From: Dipylidium caninum
Taxonomy: Eukaryota > Platyhelminthes > Cestoda > Cyclophyllidea > Dipylidiidae
NCBI GenBank assembly: GCA_017562135.1
Contig: QEYB01000825.1
Location: 62,001 to 126,000 of the forward strand
Length of the DNA: 64,000 bases
Direction: 5' to 3'
Position 1 is the first letter of the stretch. Each line of letters opens with the position of its first letter. Made by a program: the position numbers and the translations under genes. Positions 45,977 to 55,376 of this stretch are shown here, one piece after another. The notes under the pieces were generated by a model. It worked only from the letters and a program-made list of their open reading frames with translations. It was not told where the DNA came from and ran no database searches.

Positions 45977-47908
45977 ATGTCTCAGGAAAACTCCATAAGT
46001 GAAAATAAGAGTGTCGAAAAACCGAGAAACGGTGAGGAAAATGGGGTCGAAAAGTCCTCCCCCTCACCATCGCCCGAAAGCTGCGGAGAGCACAGAAACG
46101 AAAATGTTTACTCCGGTAGTCCTCGCCCAAACAAAAAGATATTTGTCGGCGCGTTGACACCGGAGACCACTGAGCGTACGCCATTTCTTATTTTCTCTCT
46201 ACCGAGCTTTAGAAGACCTATTTGAATATTTTTCTAAATTTGGAGAGATTGTCTCTTGTGCTGTGAAAGTATATCGCGAAACTGGATCCTCTCGGGGGTT
46301 CGGCTTTATCGTATTTAAAAGCGACGAGGCCGTTAGGAAGGTTTGACCACTGCGAAAGGCGTTTATTTTTAGGTTTTAAGCATTTCTGAACATATCGTTA
46401 ATGGTAAAAAAATAGATCCCAAACCCGCAAAATGCCCGAAGGATACTCAACGCAAGGTGTTTGTTGGTGGCTTGGATCCCGATGTTACTCCCAAGGAAAT
46501 AGAGGAGCATTTTAGTAAATTTGGGAAGGTCGAAGCCGTCGAGACGCCTTATGACAATACCCGGATGAGGCGTAGGAGTTATGTTTTTGTTGTTTTTTCT
46601 TCCGAGTTCGAGGCCAGGAGAGCGGCATCTATTGAAAGGCAGGAGATTAATGGGAAAAGTGTAAGTACTTCTACACTGCGTGATATCGTGTACTTCCTCA
46701 ACTTATATGTTTTTTTAACCTTGAGTGTGATGTTCGCGTTGCTGTGCCGCGGGATGCTTCTTTCCGTCAAAGAGGTAAAATTCTCACTTTACTTTAGTTG
46801 TGTTTACTTTTCTAAAATTTACTATATGTCTATTTTAGCAATGGCGCAAGTAGTACCACAATTTACTCTGGCTGATATTCAGCAGGCCATGCTGAATTTC
46901 TTCTACTACAATAGTCTGAGTCAACAGCCAGCACTTCAAAATCATTTCGCTTGGCCACAAGCTGCCCACCACGCGACCAATCGATCGCCTTTCCGTGCCG
47001 CTTACGATCAACAAACTGCCGAAAAACTCTTCAATCAGCCTGCCATAAGCAGAACCGAAGCCCCTTGGTATGACTCATCAATGACGCGGCCGCCGCCTCA
47101 AACCTCAGTCTCTACGGCTCCACAAGCAAGAAATCCGCCACAGCCTCCCTCCACTCATCCCTATCTGACTTTCCCCTTTTCTTACCATTCTGCTGCGGCG
47201 GCGGCGGCAGCAGCAGCAACAACACCACAACACTTTTACTACCATGCCACCCCGGGATATTATTATCAACCGGCTCCCACTTCCGTCTCTCCACCCGAGG
47301 CTCAGAATCCTGCTCCGGGGACGAACGGGAATGTCAATCAGGCGGCGAACCAAACAAACGCTATGAACGATTTCATGGCTACAATTGTTACCGCCAACCA
47401 AATGCCCTTTATCACGGCTCCCGCCGCCTCTGCCTATCCAGCTGCACCGGCGGCCGATATGGGTACGGTCTTCTTTCGTGAACATGTCTTTTGAACAATG
47501 ATGATTTTTTGCTTGATTTGTTCAGGATACATGTACCGCCAGCAGCAGCAACAGCCGTCAATAAATCCTGCCTTCTATCAGGGCGCGCCAACAGAAGGAA
47601 TATTTAATGACCCAGCTGCAGGCGTCTCGCGGTCCCATTTTTATGGAGGCACCGTGCCTCCCCCAACCTCCTCCACTGGCCCTGTTGTTGCCGCCAGCCC
47701 CTCTTCGATAAAACCTCGTGGCCCAAAGTCCCATCTCAATGGGATGCACCAGGCTACTGGAGCACAGAACGGTCATGTGGTGAAGCAAGATGAGGGTGTG
47801 AATGTGGGAACTACGGAGCATTCAACGGCCACGACGACTAATGGAGCGTCGGGAATAGCACCTCCGCTAGAGACGCAAATGGCAAACTTGTCTGTTGCGG
47901 AAATCTAG
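45977..47908 (+). CDS. hnRNP D/AB-like protein with two RRMs and low-complexity C-terminus (6 exons)
   Basis: Binds RNA and acts in mRNA stability, splicing or transport in this family (AUF1, squid). Exons: 45977-46175, 46213-46340, 46373-46660, 46726-46774, 46839-47462 and 47526-47908 (556 aa), with introns of 37, 32, 65, 64 and 63 nt, all GT-AG and phase-consistent. RRM1 has RNP2 KIFVGALT and RNP1 RGFGFIVF, then NGKKIDPKPAKCPK. RRM2 has RNP2 VFVGGLD and FGKVEAVETPYDN, closest to the hnRNP D pattern, and ends CDVRVAVPRD. RRM2 RNP1 is RSYVFVVF, lacking the usual Gly. The remaining ~330 residues are rich in Ala, Gln, Pro, Tyr and Asn with a poly-Ala run near 47190-47220. ATG 45977 was preferred over an in-frame GTG upstream. 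Musashi or DAZAP1 relatives are the alternative. Confidence 0.9.
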
Positions 47909-48666
47909 GCTTCTAATCACTATTCTGAATCTTCCCTCCCTCAGTCTATCCCGTCTCCTCTCTCTTCTCCCTCCCCGCTCTCTCCTCCACCCGTTTCCAG
48001 AAAGGCGAAGGGAATCAGGGAATTTTTCGACCCTCGTGCATCCCATTCTCGCTTCTTACCAACCCGCAATGAAGAAAAACATTGGAGCGATAAGTGTGAC
48101 CCTGTTATCGCTTCTCTCGACCCTATCTGCCCAACATTTCCCCGGGGTTCAAATAATGAATTATCATTACCTGTGTACAGCTGACCAAAGAGTGGGATGA
48201 TGAATCTTAGGCGTCTTATTATCTTCTTTTCACTTTTTCTTCACCCCTCACTTCAACATCGTCATTCTTCCCTCAAGATCTTGATTCCCTATTCATCCGC
48301 AATCATCGTCATCACTTCTACCACTTACTCCCTTCTTATATTTTGATATGCCCACGCACACACACACACAAGACATCAGTAGGGAACCTCTGAATCACAT
48401 CTCATGGTGGACACGATCCCCTCCTCCTCCTCCTGATACTCATCGTCACCAATGCCTGAATCGCCCTTCATTCTCTCGTCGGCTGGACCACTTGTGTGAG
48501 GGTGTGTGCCTGCTTAACGGCCGAGTGATCCAGGATTGAGTTAGTGGGGCAATTGGGGTTGGTACTGAGCATCTTCATCACCCTCCTTCTTCCCTTTCTC
48601 CACCTCCCCTCTGCTCCCGCTTCCCTAATTCTCATGATCATTGCGCCGAGGAACACTAAAGTCGGG

Positions 48667-48672
48667 AATAAA
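48667..48672 (+). terminator. Putative polyadenylation signal for hnRNP gene
   Basis: AATAAA about 760 bp after the stop codon, followed within 50 bp by a T-rich stretch. A second AATAAA lies about 1 kb further on. Confidence 0.45.
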
Positions 48673-49086
48673 CGTGTAAAAAAGGCCCTCCATTTGCTTT
48701 TTTTGTAGGTTTCTTAAGGTTATTGAGCTGGATTTTGTTCTGTGACGATTAGCTTTGTTGTATGTCTTGAGCCCTGATACAAAAAAACAAACAAGGAAAA
48801 CCCTGGATGACGTTTAGTGCGTGTGTGAGCCCTGAAGTGAGCCATTATTGGTCAGTCAGCAACTCTCCGTCCGCACTCCCCTCGCCTCTTTGTCGAACGC
48901 GGTGGCGGCGCTCCATGGATGTTCTGATCTCTGCCGGGTCGTGTGAGCCTCAACCCCCACCCTCCCCTCCCCCGCCCCGCCAACTCCGTAACCCAAGTGG
49001 CATTAAAGGTGTGTTGACGTCACCTAAAAATCCCCTCCAACTCGCCGACATGCGACCGCGAGGAAGGCCTATTGAGAGAACCCTAT

Positions 49087-49112
49087 TGTGTGTGTGTGTG
49101 TGTGTGTGTGTG
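49087..49112. repeat. (GT)n microsatellite
   Basis: About 13 uninterrupted GT dinucleotides. Confidence 0.9.
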
Positions 49113-50615
49113 GAGTCGCCTCACCAACAGTAACGACACGAATTTTATTGCCTACTCATCACCTCGAGCCCGACAGGGTTTGGAGACTGCTGCCGTCTTT
49201 GATTGCATCCAGCCAACACGAACGGGTCCCACACCGACGCGTGTGTATCATGTGGCACGAGCACGTAGAGCGCCTGTGAGGCTGTGAGGCCTACCCTCAA
49301 AACAATAGGCGATGACTCACACAGAATGTGTTCTGCGTGCACGCACTCGCGCACCCTCGCTCGCACGCACGCACATACGCACAGACACACACACAAATTC
49401 CCCGGATGGTTGTTGCCTTCAGGAGGGTCGCAGGAATGTTGTAGATCGCAGATCTTTCTCCCTCTCAACCCCCTTCGCTCCTCCCCCCCCCCCCGCGTTG
49501 GTTGTCAAAGGATCACATCGTAGGCTGCGGCGGTTGGTTGTGAGGTCAGAAAAGGTGGTTAAAATACTCCCCGTGGATTAGCTCGGGAATGGATCAATGG
49601 CGTTTGGCAATACCGTGTCAACTTTCACGGGTCTGTTGGTGTAATTTATCCTGCTTTGTTGCTGTGAAATAAATCCATACAAATGGGTGACGGGAACGCC
49701 TTTTTCCCTGAGCAGAGGGACGCGAGGGGCGCAGGTTGTTTACTTTTGAGGATTTTGGTGAGAGGCAAATACGAGGAAGCGCCAGGTGACTTCGAGAAGA
49801 AATTACGTGGCCTTTTTTGTGCGACTTGGAGAAGCCCGAGACTCAGGCCATCCTAATTGCTGCCATGCCAGGTGTACACACATCAGTGTTTCATTGTCTT
49901 GACTAAGACACCCAAATGCAAGCGACTTCAATAGTACCTTACAAATGTTACAGTAAATAGCGTTTTGTTTACACTGTCGTAACCATAAACGCAGTGACAC
50001 TGGAACAGTTTATAGAGCCAAGGCTAAGCTCTTGTGTCCCAATATAATCAGGCGATTGAGGAAGGGCGAAAAGCTCAGAAAAACTTTTGCCCTTCGCCAA
50101 CACACGCACACACACACGCTTCTGGTGGTGTTGCTGCTGCCGCCGCCGCCGCAACCTCCGTTGCCTCGCGCACACGTGCGTCGTACGCACTGAGCGAACG
50201 CCAACTGGCACGCCATTGGTCGACGCTATCGATCGAGCGTTGACGATGCACGTGCGCGGCGCACGGGGGCATTACGCAGCCTGGAGGCGCACGTGCGCAC
50301 CCAACAACGTGGCTCCGCGCGCGTGCAGTCTGCTGTGTGTGTGCAGCAACGGCAACAGCCACCACATCTTCTGCCAGGAAGGGCAACCACAACAACAACA
50401 GCAACAGTAACAGCATCACCAGCGGGAGGAATATTTTGGGAATGTGTAGCCATGGGCTGAGGGCGGGGGCCGAGCCGAGCCGAGGCGAGCAGGGGCGGGG
50501 CGGGGCGGGGGAGAGATTAAACCACCGTTTGCATGTATTCACTCTGTACGCCGCCTAGTCTTGCATAGATACTGTCTGGTGGTGGCATTGCCTCGCCTAA
50601 AATGTCTCTCGGCAG

Positions 50616-50678
50616 TGTGTGGTGGACACTGCCACCGGTGCCAGTGGTGCCACCGTCTACTTGGCGCGAAACCGACCG
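50616..50678 (+). CDS. Candidate exon of unidentified gene U1
   Basis: A 63-nt segment bounded by CTCGGCAG and a GTGAGC donor. It is open in more than one frame; one reads CVVDTATGASGATVYLARNR, another is Cys/His-rich (CGGHCHRCQWCHR). The second frame ends in phase 1, which would fit the 2-base starts available to the next exon. The reverse strand contains a stop. The internal near-repeat GGTGCCACC makes composition misleading. Confidence 0.3.
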
Positions 50679-50814
50679 GTGAGCGATGAACGGCTTGTGG
50701 GGCAAAGTGTACGCATGCCAAGTTGCGTAGTCCTTGAGTAATTAGAACAGTCCTGCCAACTACGGGACTGTTTTAAGGTCTCTCTCTCTTTCTCTCGCCT
50801 CGTTATAAGTTATT

Positions 50815-51152
50815 ATGTTCGTTCCGCTGCCTACCCGATCAGGTAGCGGCCACTTAATTCATGGCGGAATTCGAGCAGAATGTGGCATTGAAGCCGAAGA
50901 CACTGAAATTGCACACTGTGACACTCATTTGGGGGTAAATAGAAAGACCTTGCAATCAAAGAATGTAACTATAGCTAGTGGATCTGTTGTTCCACACAAC
51001 CTCGTTTTCAACGGAACGTCTTCCGCCTCCTTTTTTTGCCAAAGCCTGAGTACCACGTCCCGGGTATCGCCGCAGTACGAGTGAAATTACTCGGAAATAC
51101 GCGACTTGTTGCCACACTGCGTGGATCTCTTACCACTGTCACCATTACGGAA
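50815..51152 (+). CDS. Candidate exon of U1 with an apparent frame break
   Basis: Two adjoining forward frames both look strongly coding: the first up to about 51030 (NVTIASGSVVPHNLVFNG), the second from about 51040 to 51152 (KPEYHVPGIAAVRVKLLG, then SLTTVTITE). They are offset by one base exactly at a T7 run followed by GCC. One extra T would join them into a continuous beta-rich domain. The sequence after GAA (51152) gives a donor (GTGTAA) in phase 0, matching the start of the next exon at 51750. The family is unrecognised. The exact 5' boundary is unknown; a candidate 27-nt intron (50935-50961) also exists. Confidence 0.4.
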
Positions 51153-51749
51153 GTGTAAGTGAATTAGATTTCGGGCTGGAGGGGACGAGGGACGAAGTCT
51201 ATCGAGGTTGAGGACAGGGCGGGGGCGGGGACGGAGGCAGGAGAAGGAGGATGGCAGGCAATTTCCGTGACGGTGCCATGATGGATGCCTGAGAGACGGG
51301 GACGAGTGGGTGGTGGCGTAAAACAAACGTCTTTTTCCGCAAAATATGCACATTCGAAGGAGGAGTGTGCAACAAAGACTTTCGTGGCAGTAAAATTAAC
51401 TTATGGCCTCGGGGTGGGGGTGGAGCTGGGGGTGGGGGTGTTTGGTGGGGGGGGGACAACCAGTAAAGGCGGTTGGTGGACAGAAGTTGAGTGGTGAAAG
51501 CATTCTCCAGGTGCACACGAAGGGCGAAGACCGGCCGAAGGATACCGCAGGTCGTTACGCAGTTTCCGCACTTTCCTCGTAACGACTCGAGAATATGCTC
51601 ACCTCCAAGCCGAAGAGAGCATCTTCTAGAGGCCAAAGGAGGCGAATTTCAGTATTTCCCTGGCCCCACGGCTTCGGACGGGCAAAAAATCGTGTCGACG
51701 GCACCACAACCTCCGCCACCCGCCACCAGCCGCGGTAGAGGGTCAACAG

Positions 51750-54173
51750 AATTTGGCCTTAATTCGCAACGTATGGAAGAAGCTTACCTCACACGGTGGG
51801 ACTGAGGTCACGCGAAAGCTGACGCTAACATGCCGACATCATCGGCATTTTGATGATGTCCCTGAGGTCAGTCAATTCCCCTTCCCCTTCCCCTCCCTCT
51901 TTCGCTCTCTCGTCCTCTTTCCTCCCCGTAGGTCCGCGGTTTCAACGCCTCTCAGACGTCTGTGGAGGCGAAGGGAGGCCTGTCCGGCAGACTGTCCGGT
52001 GAAGGTGTCTCAAACACGCCTCCCAGCGGTCCACGACGCACATTCCAACGCGTTTCTCTCATTGAGATGTCCAAGTGTCCCATGACAGGTGAAAAAAGGA
52101 GGGAAAAACTCTCGTGGTCGGGGCAAAAAAATACACCGTTTGGAGTTAATTATCCAACTTTTCCGCTTTCATGACCAGCGTAGGACGAGAAATGGCTCTG
52201 CTCTGCTCCGCATGCTACGGCTGGTGCAGTTTTTATTAGCCTTTTCATTATCAACGTCCGCGGGTGAATTGCCGCTTTATGGACAATTAATAAAATTCGA
52301 AAATTCGGGAAAAGTTGGTCCTAAAAAAAGAGCTTCATAAAAGGAGGCGTTGAGCCTTTGGTAAAGGAAACCAGGGAATTGCAGAAGAAGACGAAAGGAG
52401 GCCATTGCGCGGGCGCCGACTCGACGAGAGGCGGGGGGGATCAGCTCTTCCACGCCTCGTCGAGATGTCCCACTTTCTCGTGGACCAGACGAGCCCGCCC
52501 ATTCCTTTCCCCTCTTTGGTGGAGGCGGCGGGACTGCTGACGAGGGTGAGATGAACCGAGGCGTGGCGAGGCGAGGCGAAGGAGTTGAACGACGCGTCGC
52601 AGAGGGACATTAGATCGCTCAACCGCGTCTTTCACTGTCTTTTCATCCATTCCACATTGAAGTCCTTCCTTTCCATCGCATGCAAACACTCTCCCTCGAG
52701 TGCACTTTTCGGCGTGTGCGTGCTGCAGTGCCATCTCGGGGGGATGCCGGGGGGGGGGGGGAGCAGTGACAGGAAGTGGCAGTGGTGTAACTTTTTTATG
52801 AGTCGAAGGGAGAATTAACCTCGCATATCTTTAGGTCATCAGAGAACGACGACGACGACAGCGACGACGGCGATGATTTTCCACTTACGGAACATCGAGG
52901 ATGAAGATGATGCGGAGAAGACATGCTTCCGCCAGACAAGCGGAAGCCACACCTGCTCGCCCCTCCAAATCCCTCGGCTCCACTCCAAAGGGTGATTAAC
53001 CCGTTAGGCGATGGGACAGGGCACAGGTAGGTTTGCAGCGGCTCTCAGATGCATGCGAGAGGCTTTCCCCTAAGGATCTCTGATTGACAGAACCCATTTC
53101 TAAGTCGTTTCGCCCACTTTCATATAAATCAGCCCATTTTCATGACTTTTTCTCACTTCCCCGATCAACATCGCGGCTGGTACGATTGGGAAGTGGTGGA
53201 ACTCATCGGACTGTAATGTGAATGAGCTATGCGGGGCACCGGTGTATGTGAGAAGGAGGCCGAGGGAGACTGGGGAAGGTCCAGGGAGATGGAGGGAGGT
53301 TCGGGAATACCACGGGGGTGAGAGAGGCCGAGAGACACCTAGGAAGGGCGAGGGCGGAAGGGCGAGATGGACGGAGGCCGAGGGAGGACGAGGAAAGTCG
53401 AAGCAGACTGTGGGAGGGCGGATGAAGGCCTCGGGTGGGCGAGAGAGGCCGAGGGACACCGAGGAAGGAGGAGGGTGAATGAGAGATAGGAGAAGGTCAA
53501 GGAAGGACGAAAGAGGCCGACACATGCTGAAGAAAGTCGAAAGAGCCTGAAGAAGACCATGGGAGAGACTGAAGAAGGGCGAGGGGGGACGAGAGATATG
53601 CATGTAGGCGAAGGGAGATGGGGGAAGGGCGTTGAAGACGGAGAGACGGCGAAAGAGGCCGAGGAAGAGGAGGGAGACCGAGAGAGGACGATGGACACCG
53701 GGAGGCACCGATGAAGAGAACGAGAGTGAACGAAAGAGATGGGAAGAGTTCAAGGGAAGACCAGAGAGGCAGGCGGAGGGCGAGGAAAGGCGAAGAAGAC
53801 TGAGGGGGGGGGGGCCGAGAGAGGCCGAGGAAGCCCGAGGCAGAGCGAGGGGGAACAAGAGAGTCGCACGGGGCTCGAGGAAAATCGAGGAAGGACGAAG
53901 GGCCTGGGGGAGGACTGGAGAGACCGAGGGCGGTGCCAATCGTGAAAGCGGAGAAAAAAAATGCTTTGGAACCTGCAAAACCGCTAGGTGGATGTGCCTG
54001 GCGTAGAAAAATCCCCCACCAGGCAGATGATGATGAGCACCCAAGTAAGCCGTGTAACGCCTACACGTAGAAATGCCAACTGCGGACATAAATTCTTCGA
54101 TCTTATCACCAACACCGAGCGGTTGTGCCGACTCCGCCTCCTCGCCGCCGCCGCCACCATCGCCTCCACATAA
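51750..54173 (+). CDS. Unidentified spliced gene U1, 3' part (5 exons)
   Basis: Exons 51750-51866, 51932-52088, 52445-52545, 52843-52991 and 54071-54173 each lie between AG and GT, and their phases agree at every junction (0, 1, 0, 2), ending in TAA. The chain reads NLALIRNVWKKLTSHGGTEV, then KLTLTCRHHRHFDDVPE, SLIEMSKCPMT, VEMSHFLVDQTSPPIPFPS, an acidic stretch NIEDEDDAEKTCFRQ, and ends NANCGHKFFDLITNTERLC with a hydrophobic tail. No known domain was recognised. Cys and His are frequent but show no standard zinc-finger spacing. Intron 4 (1079 nt) contains a minisatellite. The exact acceptor of exon 4 and the terminal exon are the weakest calls. The reverse strand also has open frames here, but without a phase-consistent chain. 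Confidence 0.5.
53238..53960 (+). repeat. GA-rich degenerate minisatellite in U1 intron
   Basis: About 700 bp of irregular units around GGCCGAGGGAGACCGAGG and GGGCGAAGGAGAGGC-like variants, nearly free of T and with moderate C. It yields an artefactual 358-codon Ser/Pro/Leu-rich reverse frame (53100-54176). Confidence 0.75.
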
Positions 54174-54859
54174 CAATGCTGGTCAGGCGAGCAACCGCAG
54201 CAATAAAACCGACGGTTGAATGAGGGCGGTGCGCGGGAGGACGCTGGCACAGACCGCTCGGAGGCCCTCAGACCACCTCGGCGGTTGCTGCGTGGATCGG
54301 CGTGACCTGAGGCCTGGAAGGGGTCGCGTCGGCCTCGAGGTGGGCGGCTCAAGTCACGAGAAGGCGGCCTCCACCTCCCTGGAGGCGGGTGGAGCACCTA
54401 ACGAAGAAGTCGCGGCTCATGTCTCCTCCTCCCCACGAAGACGCTGCGATGATGCGCGTCGTCCAAAGTGAAGGCGGACATTTTCGTCACTGTGTCCACG
54501 TCAATTCCCCGACCCTCGGTGGAGTCAACCAGGCCGAGTGAGCGCCGAAGTGACCTACTCGGCGGGTGGTGCCGTGGCGGCGAGGAAGGAGGAGGAGGAG
54601 GAGGAAGAGGAGGACCTCCATCTCGTCCACTCGACCGGATGCCCGCGGGGTGGCATTTCTGCCCGGTGGAATGGAGAGGACAAATTGCCTCGTGCAATGA
54701 CCGGAAACAATTTCGTAATCAGTGTTCCTGCTGCTGTCCAGAAAGCTTTTAGCGAGGCCGAACGTTTGTTCAACTGGTGGACAATTTGAGTGAAATTTGT
54801 ACGCGATTTTCGTCGCTCCGCTAGGATTTCCTCGTTCTCTTCAGTTAATTGCTCCGTCC

Positions 54860-55024
54860 GGTGAGAAGGCGCGTCCGGCAAGCAGACCCGTCGCCTCCGC
54901 CACACTCCGCGCCTCGAAAACCCGCGTCCGCGAAACGTCTTCTTCATCGCCGTCGAACGATGCCGACCGCCTTGCCTCCGGGGCGATTGGAATCGTCAAC
55001 ATTTTGTTGGAGAGTGGAGATTGA
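54860..55024 (+). other. Coding-like segment between U1 and U2
   Basis: The forward frame reads KARPASRPVASATLRASK and SSSSPSNDADRLASGAIGIV and ends in TGA. The reverse strand is also open and protein-like (PIAPEARRSASFDGDEEDV). It may be an exon on either strand; no junction could be tied to U1 or U2. Confidence 0.2.
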
Positions 55025-55376
55025 GAAACTCTACCATCTGATGATTTTTGTGGAAAGTATTGTGGCATTTGACCTGGAATGCGCGTTCCGTCGGCAGCAG
55101 CGACCCCGAAAAGCCTGCCTTCGGTGCGCGTAGGCACCGAATCGGCTAAAATAAGCGCCTGTAGCTGAAAGGCACTTCGATTGAGGCCACGGAGGACAGG
55201 AGAGCGCAAGACCATCCACTTTCGGCGGTCATGTTGAAGTGGGTTGCCTCGGGAAGGCTGGAGAGGCCTCAGGACCAACTGGTCGGAGAAAACAGCCATT
55301 CAGTACATGTCTTTTTCGGCTGAAGAGGGCGAAGAATTTGCCCTCGGGAGGCCCACCGGCTGGCGACGAAGGTGAG

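Larger units (their letters stand above)
47909..50615. other. Downstream of hnRNP: 3' UTR and intergenic DNA
   Basis: Begins with a pyrimidine-rich 3' UTR. Two AATAAA motifs occur (48667 and about 49669), plus a (GT)n array and a mixed CA/CG-rich stretch near 49340-49400. No exon recognised. Confidence 0.45.

Noticed and set aside
53100..54176. 358-codon reverse open frame, Ser/Pro/Leu-rich
   Set aside because: It is mainly the translation of the GA-rich minisatellite plus antisense of a U1 exon; no domain and extreme composition bias.
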